From Pseudomicrostroma phylloplanum (Eukaryota; Basidiomycota; Exobasidiomycetes; Microstromatales): 64,000 nt of DNA. The translations under genes and the position numbers were made by a program. The stretch covers positions 682,001 to 746,000 of the forward strand of contig BCHS01000003.1 of NCBI GenBank assembly GCA_039545275.1, in the 5' to 3' direction. Positions 53,576 through 63,983 of this stretch are shown here, one piece after another (the first letter of the stretch is position 1; each line of letters starts with the position of its first letter). The notes beneath the pieces are model-generated. The model saw only the letters and a list, made by a program, of their open reading frames with translations, ran no database searches and was not told the origin of the DNA.

Positions 53576-56500
53576 TCAGCCAGATGCGCTCAATCGCTCC
53601 ACTGTATCCTTCCTGTCCCCTTCGTCAGCCAAGACAGGCACTTCCGCTGCTGCGCCCGCCCCTGCTCCTACAGCCTGCTGTGTCGCACTCCCGCCCTCTC
53701 TTCCACTCCCCTGCAGCGTTTCCTTTCCCTGCTCCTCGGTCCCCAGCCCCTCATTTTCCTTCTTCCCCACACCAGTATCCACATTCTTCTTCCTCCAACC
53801 AACAGATTGCGTGCTCTCCCAGACTCTGCATAGCCAGCCCACGTACGCCACGTCCTTGGGACGGTCCCCTGCCTCGAGGAGACGTTGGTGGAGGAGGTTG
53901 AGGTCGTAGAAGCGGAGGCTGGGCGGTCGATCTCGGTGCGAGGAGGACCAGCGGGGAGGAGGCGGTGTGGCGCTAGGCGTGGAATTTGTAGAGGTAGTAG
54001 AGGCGGGTTCAGAGGCCGAAGTTGAAGCAGCGCTTGTGGGGCTCGCAGTGGACAAACCTTCGGCCTCGCTTGCTTGGCTGGGAAGCTGAGGCTGCGCCGG
54101 CCTCGCCTCGAGTAGCGACTGTCCCTTCCCACTGGCATACTGCGCCCTCTCAACCGTCTCCAGCACGGCCTTGAAGTCGAAAAAGGGCATCTTCCTGCTC
54201 GCCTTTGGCAGCGGCGCAGGTTTGGGCATAGGTGGGTACACCCTAGCGAATTCCCTCAGGGTGGCCATGGCTTCGTCGATCTGGCCCAAGGTGCAGAGGA
54301 AGCGGATGCGCTCGGCCCAGAGACGCTCCCTGTTGCGCTTGTCTGTACCGACTGCCTCGCAGACGAGGCTGTGCGAAAGAGCGTGCTCCTCGATGAGGCG
54401 CCATTGAGTCCATGCCCACTCTCCCAGGGAGCGCGTAGAGGGTGATTTTCCCGAGCGAGTGCAGGCCTCCATGACGTGCAGCAAGGTATGACCGCAGGGC
54501 TTCAGGCCTAGCTGCTCGAACAGGGAGGGTCGAGGCGGGTCTTGCGTTTCATCGGAGCGGACCGCCGTGTCAAGATAGGCAGCGCACTCGTTCTTAGGCG
54601 CGTGCGTCTTGAGCACTGCAAGATAGGCATTGAGGAGGCGGGTAGAGATCTCGACGGACGACATCGGCCCGATGGGCAGCATACCTGGCGAAACCCGGTC
54701 TGCGATCACTCTTGCCAAGAGACCTCTGACCTCTCGGACCACTTCGGCAGAAGTGGCAGGAGGCCTCGATGAGAATTCGGATGCTGCTTCATCGAGGTCG
54801 AGCTGTGACAGAGCCCGATCCGAAGAGGAGCTGTTCTCTTCAAGATCCGTAGTGGCTCTGTTCTCTGGCACTTCCGACACTCGGGCTTTCTCTGCCGTCT
54901 TGACCTTCTCTGCCGTTTTGGCTTTAACGGCCACCTGAGTGGGCTTCCAACCCGTGTATGTGTAGAAGAGCATCGACAGAATCTTGGCATCAGGCATGCG
55001 CGCCTCCAATCTAGCTCTCTCTTCCCAGGTCAGATCCTGCGAAGAAGCAGAGCTTGACCACAGGGGTGCAGAGCTGCGAATCATCTCTGCCAGGACCCAT
55101 CTGGCCCGAAGTACATCTTTACCTCGTCTACAACCCTCCAACAAGGCATAGAATGTTGACCTGTCCGGCTCGTAGCTGGAGATTCCCGTCTCTTGCCCAA
55201 GGGTGATCATCTCGCTCAGTAGCCTGAAGCCATCGAGGTAAGCGCCCTCGTCGGCGCTTCTACAGCAAGCCAGTATGAGGTTGTTGTAGCAGACTGGCGT
55301 TGGCCGGATGCCATGCACGACTGTCATCTCGCGAAAGAGGTCCAGCGCAGTCTCTCTCTGAGAGACGGATGCATCCTGCCTCCTCAATTCCCGGATCGTG
55401 GGTCCCTTCTTGGAGCTCCTGTGCTGCTCCAGGTGATCCAGTCCGGAGTGGCGACCGGGGCTGGTGCCCAACGCACAAGCTCGAAGCATATTGCCCCAGA
55501 CTACTGCATCTGGGACGGGATGCGCATTCAACCTCATCCTGTACCAGACGCCCCAAGCCTCATCTCTGAGCTCTTCACTGGTCGAGGACAGGAGATGGGA
55601 GATAGTCATCGAGTACGTGGCCTGTGAGGCCGGTGTGGGTGTGAGCTCCAGATGATGAATAAGTGATAGCGCTTGTGAGAGGCGATCGTCAGGGGACCGG
55701 AGATAGGCTTTGACGAGGGCGTGGTGTGTGTAGGATGTGGGTGCACGGCCCGAGTTGACCACATGCTGCACAATGGCCTCGCAACTCGAGGAATCGCCTT
55801 GCTCTGCGAACGCGTCGGCGACCGAGTCGTAGAATCCCTCGACACTTTCTAATGAGATGAGCTGTTCGGCAGCCAAGTGCTCGATGGCTTCTAGTGTCCT
55901 CTGTAGCAGCTCAGCATCACGCTGCTGAGCGCAAGCCAGTCCGAGTGCTGCCCAGTCTTTCTGATGGACAGCAGATACGATTGCGAGCCGCTCGGAGCGA
56001 GAGCCTTCGGCAGCCTCGAGAAAGGTCACGAGCCTGCCTACGAGCTCCTCTGTCCCTGCGAGCTGTTGTTCCGGAGATTCTGTCTCAACTATCTCGCTTG
56101 TTTGGGACTGGGCATTTCCAGCCGAGCTGGGGGCTACAGGACGGAGCCCAACAGTCTCAAATTGTCTGTACTGGTCAGCTCCTATCTCTCCTGTCTCTGC
56201 TCCCTCTTCCCCCTCGGGAGCCTCCGCTTCAGCAGCCAGTGCTTCCAGGGATTGCTCGAGCTGGTCAGTCCTATCCTTCCATTCGAGTAGGGCTCCGGTG
56301 GCGACGGAGCTCGAGGGAGCGCCTTCTACCAAAGCTTGTTGCTGCATCGTCTCCAAGCGAGTAGAGAGGGCCACGAGTCTCTCCTTCATCCTTTCTGCAA
56401 AGGTCCGGGGAGGGGGGAGCTCCTGCTGCTGCCCAGAAGCCGGAAGTAGCTTCCTTGCGTTCTGAACGATCCGAGCATATCTCTCGCTCGACTTTCGTTG

Positions 56501-56866
56501 GTGGGACTCTAGCATTTTGAGCTCTTCCGATGGAATGGTGTCGCCTGCTTTGACGCCCTGGTAGATCTCATCCAGGCTGACTTCATCTAGCTCAGGCAGA
56601 TCCTTTGTAGCCTCCTTTGCCTTATTTCTCTTTTGCAACTCATCCGCCTGTGACTCGAGAAAGGTGAGCTCGGACCTGAGTTCCTTTTCCCTGATCTTCC
56701 AGGCGGCGAGTGGTCGAGCTGCTCGCCTCTTCTTTGCAGCATTCGGAGTGAAGCGTGCGTGGTGAGCTTGACGGACAGGGGAGGCCGTGGCGGCGAGGCT
56801 GACTATGTGTTGGTCATGCTGGTGTGACTGCCGTCTGCTGGTAGGCAGAGCTAGTCTTCGTAGCAT
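53576..56866 (-). CDS. Mitochondrial pentatricopeptide-repeat (PPR) protein
   Basis: Single exon, 1096 aa. The N-terminus (MLRRLALPTSRRQSHQHD) is a typical mitochondrial presequence, followed by a basic stretch (AAKKRRAARPLAAWKIREKELRSE) and a coiled-coil-like region. PPR-like helical pairs fill the middle: SYTHHALVKAYLRSPDDRLSQAL, QATYSMTISHLLSST, DAVVWGNMLRACALG, PVCYNNLILACCRSADEGAY and STFYALLEGCRRGKDVLRARWVLAEMI. The C-terminus is Ser/Thr/Pro-rich, then ends DLNLLHQRLLEAGDRPKDVAYVGWLCRVWESTQSVGWRKKN. Such proteins bind mitochondrial RNA and aid its processing or translation. The target transcript cannot be told. It is convergent with HOM3, with about 120 bp between stops. Confidence 0.82.
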   Translation of the reverse strand: MLRRLALPTSRRQSHQHDQHIVSLAATASPVRQAHHARFTPNAAKKRRAARPLAAWKIREKELRSELTFLESQADELQKRNKAKEATKDLPELDEVSLDEIYQGVKAGDTIPSEELKMLESHQRKSSERYARIVQNARKLLPASGQQQELPPPRTFAERMKERLVALSTRLETMQQQALVEGAPSSSVATGALLEWKDRTDQLEQSLEALAAEAEAPEGEEGAETGEIGADQYRQFETVGLRPVAPSSAGNAQSQTSEIVETESPEQQLAGTEELVGRLVTFLEAAEGSRSERLAIVSAVHQKDWAALGLACAQQRDAELLQRTLEAIEHLAAEQLISLESVEGFYDSVADAFAEQGDSSSCEAIVQHVVNSGRAPTSYTHHALVKAYLRSPDDRLSQALSLIHHLELTPTPASQATYSMTISHLLSSTSEELRDEAWGVWYRMRLNAHPVPDAVVWGNMLRACALGTSPGRHSGLDHLEQHRSSKKGPTIRELRRQDASVSQRETALDLFREMTVVHGIRPTPVCYNNLILACCRSADEGAYLDGFRLLSEMITLGQETGISSYEPDRSTFYALLEGCRRGKDVLRARWVLAEMIRSSAPLWSSSASSQDLTWEERARLEARMPDAKILSMLFYTYTGWKPTQVAVKAKTAEKVKTAEKARVSEVPENRATTDLEENSSSSDRALSQLDLDEAASEFSSRPPATSAEVVREVRGLLARVIADRVSPGMLPIGPMSSVEISTRLLNAYLAVLKTHAPKNECAAYLDTAVRSDETQDPPRPSLFEQLGLKPCGHTLLHVMEACTRSGKSPSTRSLGEWAWTQWRLIEEHALSHSLVCEAVGTDKRNRERLWAERIRFLCTLGQIDEAMATLREFARVYPPMPKPAPLPKASRKMPFFDFKAVLETVERAQYASGKGQSLLEARPAQPQLPSQASEAEGLSTASPTSAASTSASEPASTTSTNSTPSATPPPPRWSSSHRDRPPSLRFYDLNLLHQRLLEAGDRPKDVAYVGWLCRVWESTQSVGWRKKNVDTGVGKKENEGLGTEEQGKETLQGSGREGGSATQQAVGAGAGAAAEVPVLADEGDRKDTVERLSASG

Positions 56867-57223
56867 AGACCTCTTTGTAGTGTGAGAGTGTTGGCAAGAG
56901 GTGTGCTACCAATGATGAGGTGATGCTGATGATGATGCTGATGATGAGTCCCTTGTGTGGTGGTCCTTTGCCCTTGTCGTGCTTCCGCTCGTACGACAGT
57001 GTCCCTGTGGAAATTCCTGGCCTGACTTTTTTGTCCGGGTGGAGAGGCACTGCGCTGCGCGACCGGGAGCGAGGCATGGGCTTCTCCTCCCGTAGGCCAC
57101 CACCCACCCACTCATCCTTGGCTCACTACCGACTGGAGCATCCCATCACGCCATTCATCCTTGCCTAGGGCATCGCATCGTATCACCCACCTCACCCATC
57201 GCACACCCACACATTCGCCCAAC
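56867..57223. other. Divergent promoter region between the PPR gene and TMA46
   Basis: 357 bp between divergent starts, including a short GATGATGATGATG simple repeat at about 56910-56948 and CA/CC-rich sequence just before the TMA46 ATG. No gene is supported. Confidence 0.5.
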
Positions 57224-58685
57224 ATGCCGCCGAAGAAGGCCGGAGGAGGCGTGGACAAGGTGAGTCGGAACAGCGCCTCCTTATGGAGCACACTGAGGAC
57301 CACGGGCGAGGAGGAGCTTGTGTACTGACGCCACACCGCCTCTACACTGCCTTTCAGACATTTGGTATGAAGAACAAGAAAGGAGGAGCGGCCCAAAAGC
57401 AGGTCAAGATCATCCAGCAGCAGCAATCTCAGGCCGGAATGGACAGAGAGGCACAGGCAAAGGCCAGGAAGAAGGAAGAAGAGAGAAGGCTAAAGGAGGA
57501 GGCAGAGAAGAGGAGAAAGATTGAAGGAGAGCTCTTTGCAATCGTACAGCCAAAGGTACCTTTTGGAGCTGGTGAGTAGGCAATGGTAGGAGATGTCGAA
57601 TCTAGAGCCGATCCGTATCGGAGGAGACTGATCCCTTCTCCTCTGTCGCCTACTGCCCCTGCAGACCCGAAGATGTACGTCTGCGCCTACTGGAAGGCCG
57701 GCCGATGTGAAAAGGGCTCGAAGTGCAAATTCGCCCACTCCAACGAACCAGGTCGCAAGACGGACAAGAAGGACATCTACACCGACATGCGTGAAGGTGA
57801 AGAGGGAGAAGGGGGAGCCGACGACGAGAAGAAGAAGGACACAATGGACAAGTGGGACTTGGCAAAGCTCGACAGTGTCATTTTGTCCAAGCATGGAAAC
57901 CCAAAGTCGACTACGGACAAGGTCTGCAAGTTTTTCCTGCAAGCCGTCGAGGATGGAAAGTACGGATGGTTCTGGGAGTGTCCCAATGGAGGAGAGAAGT
58001 GCATGTACAAGCACAGGCTGCCACCTGGCTTCGTCCTCAAGGCGCAAAAGAAGGAGCTCGACGAGCTGGCAAAGGCGTCGGAGATCTCCCTCGAGGAGTT
58101 CCTCGAGACCGAGCGTCACAAGTTGGGCACTCAGCTCACACCCGTCACAGTCGAGTCCTTTGCCAAGTGGAAGCAAGATCGAGTGGACAAGAAGGTGGCA
58201 GAGGAGGAGCTGGCAAAGAAGAAGAAGGAGGCACAGGCGGCTGCCAACAAGGCCAATGGTCTCAGTGGACGAGACATGTTCACATTGGGTACATTGGTCG
58301 ATGACGACGAGGACGACGAGGACGATGGCAACGCCGTGAGTAGCACCAGACTACGCCGCTCTCATAGCCAGAGTATGCACTGTTCTGACATACTGTCCGC
58401 TTCCTCTTGCCCTCTTTCCAGTTCGACATGTCCAAGTACCTCAAGTCCGGCTGGGAGCAAGCCCGTCAAGAAGAGGAGGAAGAGGCCCGTCAGGCTTGGA
58501 GCGGCGACGAAGACGAGGAGGAGAATGGTGGCAAGTCCACAACGGGCCCTGCCGACGGCGAAGAGGATGGACAGGGTTCTGTGGCTGCTTCTTCCCGCAG
58601 AGGATCGAGTGTGGCTGCATTGGAGAAGGACGTGGGCAAGCTTAGTGTCAATGGGGATGGCGATAGTGGGGGCGGGAAGACATGA
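57224..58685 (+). CDS. TMA46: CCCH zinc-finger DRG-family-regulatory protein Tma46 (ZC3H15/DFRP1)
   Basis: Four exons: 57224-57259, 57358-57571, 57665-58335, 58422-58685; 394 aa. The N-terminus MPPKKAGGGVDK-TFGMKNKKGG matches the family, followed by a basic helix (KARKKEEERRLKEEAEKRRK). Two CCCH fingers are present: VCAYWKAGRCEKGSKCKFAH and CKFFLQAVEDGKYGWFWECP ... KCMYKH. The family's DFRP region follows (KKELDELAKASEISLEEFLE, ERHKLGTQLTPVTVESFAKW), then GRDMFTLG and FDMSKYLKSGWEQARQEEEEE. Tma46 binds the GTPase Rbg1 (DRG1) and associates with ribosomes during translation. Confidence 0.95.
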
Positions 58686-59127
58686 GGTACATGCGTGCGT
58701 ATCTCAGTGTCTATACGCTCCCCCCCCCCCCCTCCTTCCCCCCTCTTGCCCCTAGCTCTGTTCCTTACCCCACTCACCGCACTTATAGCTTCCCCAGCCA
58801 TCTCGTCCCCACTCCCTTCCCTGAGCCCACGCTGCTCGTCTTGCCTCTTGCGCTTTCACCATTCCAGAGCATACACGGCCCTGCATCACATCATCAATGC
58901 ATTCGTCGCGGCCTATCCTGCCTGCACATCCTCAGCCACTAGGGACTGACTGACTGACTGGAGGACTGACTGCACGGGGTGTCCTACATCCTAAATGCCC
59001 AAGTAGTCTGTATACATTGCGAGATACAAAAGGTGCAGAGACCAAAAGCCAAGAGAAATACAAAGGTACATACAATACTCCCACTCCCCTAGATCCACAC
59101 CTTTCTCCTCTCACCCTCAGTTTCCGC
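58686..59127. other. Convergent intergenic region
   Basis: 442 bp between two convergent stop codons. It includes a run of 13 C at about 58719-58732 and four GACT repeats near 58945-58960. No gene is supported. Confidence 0.6.
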
Positions 59128-61173
59128 TCAGTCCCGCTCAGAAACAGCAGCAAGCCTGCGCTGCAGTCGTCCAATCTGTGATCGCACCAGACGGAGCTCG
59201 GCATTCGCCAGATCCACACGGGCTTCGAGCGCTGCGAGTCGGCTTGAAGAAGGGTGAGGAGAAGTGGCGGGAGAGGGGGAGTGGGAGGGGGAGTAGAGTC
59301 CAGATGACCTGCTGGTTTCTTCCTGGAGCTGCTGCTGGTGGTGCTGCTGCTGTCGGAAGAGGAAAGGTGCTGCCTCCTCGACGTGGGCAGAGGCAGGAGT
59401 AGGGACTTGGGTCGTATCGCGCTCGCACTCCTGCTCGCTCCCCTCGGCCCGTCCATAGGCAAGTTCATGAAGCACAAGCGCCTCATCCAGATCCTCTGGC
59501 TCCAGCACAACCCTCCTTGGCGCATTATGATCACTGTTGTTACTGCTGTTGCTGGTGTTGCTGTTCCCCCTCAAGGTAGAAGCCCGCTCGAGGCGGCGTC
59601 GATCCTGCCGCTGACGATGCTCCGCCTCGCGCTGGCGACGCACGGCAACTCCCTCCTCTTCTGCGTACTGCAGCGCCGCTTCCCAGAGACTTGTTGTAGG
59701 AACGGCGGGGGAGTCCTCCTCTTTCTCTACTGCTAGCGGAGATGGGGAGCGAGAGGGCGTGCTCGCACTCCTGCGGGCTGAGGAGGCAGGCTTGAAGAGC
59801 TCGGCGGCGAGCTCGTCGACGATTGCGTCTTGGTCGTTGCCGTACAGAGTAGGATCGGCGAGTCGAGCCTCCCGTAGGTCCTCCTCTTGCTCAAGGGCAC
59901 CCGACGCAGCTGTAGATGCGATCTTGCTCGTTTTGCTCGCCTCGAGCTTCCTCTGCATCCTCTCTCGGGCTTCTCGACCTTCAATGGCGGCGTCCTCTAG
60001 CTGAGACTCTAGGAAGAGATTGTCCATTGAGAAGTGCTGACCTTTATTGCCCTCGCTCTTGCTCCCTCGCCGAGGCACGGCGGGCGGTGGAGCCGGAGTG
60101 GAGGTGGGAGAGCCTTTGGTCTTGTCGATGTGTCGCCGCAAGAAATTACTATCTAGCTCGTCGTGGAAGGCGTCGTCTACGAGGATCTTCTTCTGCGACG
60201 ACTGCTTGGAGGTGTCTGGTCTCCTCCTAGCAGGCGCCATCTCAACAGCTTCCTTGGCTTCGCCCGTAGAGCTAGATTGAGAAGAAGCCGGGGAGTTAGG
60301 CGTTGAAAAGCGAGCGACCTCCATTGCCTTCTCTAGCGTCTTCTCCCTCACTATAGCTTCCCAGCCCGAGTGATCGCTCTGAGACTCGGTAGCTCCAGCC
60401 CCAAAAGCCCGTCGCCATCGTTCAGCAGGAGTCGAAGCCTGGCGCGACGTGTGGAGCTGGCATGCCCCAGTGCCCCAAGACCACTGCCATCCCTTCGCAA
60501 GCCCATTCTGTGACTCCGACCTCGACTTGTCGTGACGCTCAGCAGTGGGCTCATTGGGCTCGAGGCCCCTCCCTGTCGCAAGACCCCAGAACCTGCGAGC
60601 GGTATCGGCAAAGTTCTCAAAAAGGGGTGGTCCGTCGAGGGCCTGACTCTCTTCCCGCCTGGCCGCCTCGGCGATACGAGGATCGATGAATCCTCCCGGA
60701 AGGTTCCTCGGCTGCATGGGTCCATCCCGATGGGACCGACGCGGCTCGAAGTCGTGACGTCGATCCTGGAAGCCCGTGGCGGAGGGGTATCTCTCCCGGG
60801 CGAGGTAGGCATGCTTCCACCCCAGCGTCTGGCCAACGGCCTTGTCCCTGGATGACTGCAGCGTGGCCATCCGAGCGGCGGCTCTGTGGCGAGCACGCAC
60901 GATGAGATAAGCAGTCCCGCCCATGAGTCCCACTGCTAGGTATGCAGGTACGTCGATGCGGAGTCGTCTTGCCTCGGAGGGCTGTCGAGTGGTCGAGGAG
61001 GAAGAGGGAGATGCCTCACTGGCAGTGTGGGTACTCTGGTGATAGCCCGGTGGTCGGAGGGAGGTGGTGGGAGGGAGGGCTGAGCGGGAAGAGCTGTCCC
61101 TTCGGCGGATGGCTTCAGATGCTGCGTGCTGATTGTCAGAGGGCGGGTAGACTGGATGTGAGTAGCACATCAT
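59128..61173 (-). CDS. Hypothetical single-pass membrane protein with C-terminal coiled coil
   Basis: Single exon, 681 aa from the Met at 61173. A hydrophobic segment lies at about residues 75-93 (VPAYLAVGLMGGTAYLIV), followed by positive residues (RARHRAAARM), so the N-terminus may lie outside or in a lumen and the bulk in the cytosol or matrix. Most of the chain is charged and low-complexity. The recognisable parts are PPLFENFADTARRFWGLATGRG, a segment VDDAFHDELDSNFLRRHIDKTKG, a Gln/His run (QQQHHQQQLQEE) and a C-terminal heptad-type helix (SRLAALEARVDLANAELRLVRSQIGRLQRRL). No family is recognised. Confidence 0.7.
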   Translation of the reverse strand: MMCYSHPVYPPSDNQHAASEAIRRRDSSSRSALPPTTSLRPPGYHQSTHTASEASPSSSSTTRQPSEARRLRIDVPAYLAVGLMGGTAYLIVRARHRAAARMATLQSSRDKAVGQTLGWKHAYLARERYPSATGFQDRRHDFEPRRSHRDGPMQPRNLPGGFIDPRIAEAARREESQALDGPPLFENFADTARRFWGLATGRGLEPNEPTAERHDKSRSESQNGLAKGWQWSWGTGACQLHTSRQASTPAERWRRAFGAGATESQSDHSGWEAIVREKTLEKAMEVARFSTPNSPASSQSSSTGEAKEAVEMAPARRRPDTSKQSSQKKILVDDAFHDELDSNFLRRHIDKTKGSPTSTPAPPPAVPRRGSKSEGNKGQHFSMDNLFLESQLEDAAIEGREARERMQRKLEASKTSKIASTAASGALEQEEDLREARLADPTLYGNDQDAIVDELAAELFKPASSARRSASTPSRSPSPLAVEKEEDSPAVPTTSLWEAALQYAEEEGVAVRRQREAEHRQRQDRRRLERASTLRGNSNTSNSSNNSDHNAPRRVVLEPEDLDEALVLHELAYGRAEGSEQECERDTTQVPTPASAHVEEAAPFLFRQQQHHQQQLQEETSRSSGLYSPSHSPSPATSPHPSSSRLAALEARVDLANAELRLVRSQIGRLQRRLAAVSERD

Positions 61174-61578
61174 CTACGAAGCGGATTAAGATGAGAGAGA
61201 GAGATGGTGGAAGCAAAGCCAAGGTTGACATTGCCGTGCGTAAGAGAGAGGAGGGGAGGACGACGCCCCGCCTGGTTGCCCGCCTGGCTGGCTGAGGCGG
61301 CGTGACCGTGTGTGTCTCGTCTAAGCGTGAGTGAGTGCTGCCCTGTGCTTTAGTCAATCAGTAACATGCTCAGCACGAGCCACATTGCGCGGGCTACCCC
61401 GCACGCGTGATTGATTGCACCTGCACCACCCATCGGATCGGAACCTCTCTCCAACTGTGGTGCTTGTGTCCCTTCGTGGCTTGCAGCAAGTAACACTTCG
61501 CTTCGCTACAGAGGGAGACAAGTCCACCTCAGGAAAGCCTCTGCCACCGGACTCCCCTGCTGTTCCCTGCTGTCCATC
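61174..61578. other. Divergent promoter region between two hypothetical genes
   Basis: 405 bp between divergent starts, with a GAGAGAGAGA tract near 61193. No gene is supported. Confidence 0.45.
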
Positions 61579-62258
61579 ATGTCGTCGGCAAGCTTGTACC
61601 CTCCGGCGCTTATGTTGCTGCCAATTCAGGTACTCGAGCGGTTACCGCCTAGCATGCAAGCCATCGACCTTGAAGCTCTAATGGTAGTCCACTGCGTGAG
61701 TATAACAGCATACACACCAAGACCCTTCCAGCACTGATGGCCACCCACCCCAACCTCCGCCCTCTCCAGGTCCTCTCCCTTATCCCCTCCTTCTTCTCCC
61801 GTCACCCATCCTACTCCCTCCCCCTCTCCCTCGCAGGTCTAATAGCAACACATCCCTCTCTCATCTCTCACCTCCCACACATCCTTTTCCTCTGGGGCTC
61901 CTCAATCCCAATGGACCTATTCTGGCTCTGGTACAAGACCGACATTGCCCGTACGCTGGTCATTGCTTGTGTAGGGGCGGGATTGTTGCTGAAGGGGGTT
62001 AGTGCGGGGTTGATGGCTAGTGTGGCTAGGAATGAGGGGTACATTACGGGTGGAGAGAGAGGCCTAGGAGGGGGAGGAGGTGGGTGGGGCTCGACTGCTG
62101 CTGCTGGCGGGATTACGGCTGGTGGGCTGGGNGGNTTTTGGAGCGGCACTGGAGGACAGACGGGTAGTGGACTGCCAGGAGGGTACTCTAGCATATACGA
62201 CGAGGAGGAAGTCGGCGGTGGAGCAACGGAACAGGACGCTCCTACTGTCCGCCTCTGA
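61579..62258 (+). CDS. Hypothetical small membrane protein
   Basis: Two exons: 61579-61695 and 61770-62258; 201 aa in frame. The N-terminal half is hydrophobic and helix-forming (LYPPALMLLPIQVLERLPP; VVHCVLSLIPSFF; SYSLPLSLAGLIATHPSLI; HILFLWGSSIPMDLFWLWY; IARTLVIACVGAGLLLKGVSAG), suggesting two to four membrane segments. The C-terminus is Gly-rich and acidic (YDEEEVGGG). No family is recognised. Two ambiguous bases (N) at 62132 and 62135 make two residues unknown in the Gly-rich part. Confidence 0.65.
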
Positions 62259-62386
62259 TAGGCTCACCTCTGAGCAGCAGCAGCAGCAATTCACCGACAC
62301 CGATTGACGTACCGAAATCTTTGGCATTGCTGAGCTAGTAGTGTATGGCTATGGACAAGCTCCCCATCTCATCTCCTCTTCTTTCC

Positions 62387-63983
62387 TCAATTCTGCAACC
62401 AAACCCTCGTCTTGGCACATACTCTTCCGCCCCAAGCATCGTACGCCCTCACCGCGAGAATGTACTCTCCAGGCCCACTTTCCTGCGACGCAGAGAGCAC
62501 AGCGCCCCTGCGAGGCACAGGCGGGGCCTCCAGGCGTGTGTTCCAGGAGCCATGCGGAGCAATCGAGGAGGAGACGTTCACGTCAGCGGAAGAGGAGGAG
62601 AGAGGACCATTAGAGGTCAGGATCGTGCGAGTGAGCGGATAGAAGAGGTAGCGAGCCTGTGGAAGGAGAAGGTACGGGCGCGGACACTGTGAGCTTTGCG
62701 GTACAAAAGCTTTACGATCTGCGACATCCCACAAACGTACCTTCCAATCCCACTGACTGCCGTACTTCTTCCTCGTCCAGGCGTAGTTGCCCGTCGTGAA
62801 GGCTGGAACGACGTAGTTCCAGAGATCTGAGGTGGGGTTCACATTGTCGAACTGTGAGGCCTTGCTAAGGATCGAGGAAGCTGTCGGCCATCTGTGCGGT
62901 ATCTGTAAACGAGGCGTAGCATGCCGAGTGTCAGCGCAGAGTATTCGAAGCACACTGAAGTCCCCTACCCCTGACTCACCCGATCATGATCAAAGGCCAA
63001 TCTCCAGTCCTCCTCCTGCAGCCCGCCACAATCGCTGCCAGTATCTGGCTGACTTCTTATACCCGCCTTGACCTTCCTCACACCCCATTCCACCTTCGAG
63101 ACCGTGAGCGGGTCCAGCTTTGTAGCACCTGCCCGGCCCTCTTCTCCGGGCCCGAGCTGCAGAGGATTCGCAAAGGCCTTGAGACCGATGATAATCTCTA
63201 CGTCGCCAGAAAGTGTCGGCGAGCGCTCATCAGAGGCGGTGAGCGTCGAAGCAGAAGCGAAGATGGCGGGAGGCGCAGGCGGGTAGGGAGATGGCCGCGA
63301 GAAGCAGATCGTAGGGGGGTCAAAGATAGTCGGCGGTCTCTGCATGAGGACGAGTGGAGGGGTCAGAGAGTGTGAGTTATTGAAGCTTCAGAGCATCTGC
63401 TCTGCGTCGTACGTACCTGCTGGCCATCTACCTTCCCATCGCCTCCCAGGAATCTCAGAGGATCATACCACGTCCAGCCGTTGTCATATGCATCCCGCCA
63501 TTCTTTCCATCCTCTCCCAGGTCTAGCCACACCAATCCGCAGCTCGCGGAACCTGTAAGGGTACAGCGGGTTGCCGTCACCACCGGGAGGCTTCTCCGGC
63601 GGGTCTACTGGAGGATCTTGATCCAGAGGCCGCTTGGATGCAAGAGGCTTTGACGAGACGTGCCCGACGATGTAGCCCTTGGGCACAATCTGACCCTCAT
63701 AGACGTTCTGATGGTAAGGACTGATGCCAAAGAGGTGCCAAACAAACGACCATTCGTCTCTGATGGAGATCACCCAGCCCTGCTCGTCGTTGGCGCTAGA
63801 GGGAGCATTCCGGCGCCGATAGAGAGACGACGATATCACTTGGCCCCCGACCGGAGCATGGACCGGGAGAAGGAATGAACGTGACCCATTGGAGGGAGGA
63901 GGTGGGGGTAATCGGAGGGACACGCCGAGGTTCCTTTTGAAGGGAAAGGAGCAAATGGTCAGCCGGCAGAAGAGCCTGACTCG
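62387..63983 (-). CDS. Unknown protein with an M23/LytM-like region, 5' end beyond right edge
   Basis: Visible exons: about 63983-63417, 63339-62980, 62902-62741, 62656-62387, with small GT-AG introns all in phase 0. The 5'-most exon is open up to a stop near 63985, so an earlier exon must exist and the true start lies outside. Near the visible N-terminus, VHAPVGGQVISSSLYRR, then GWVISIRDEWSFVWHLFGI and YEGQIVPKGYIVGHV follow the layout of an M23/LytM beta-sheet domain (A-P-x-G-x-V, then WHL, then V-x-x-G-x-x-V-x-x-G-x-x-x-G). Only part of the zinc-binding set is apparent. Further conserved-looking pieces are DNGWTWYDPLRFLGG, NPTSDLWNYVVPAFTTGNYAWTRKKYG and the C-terminal EYILAVRAYDAWGGRVCAKTRVW, the last like an immunoglobulin/fibronectin-type strand pair. 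Function unknown; the M23 link is tentative. Confidence 0.6.
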
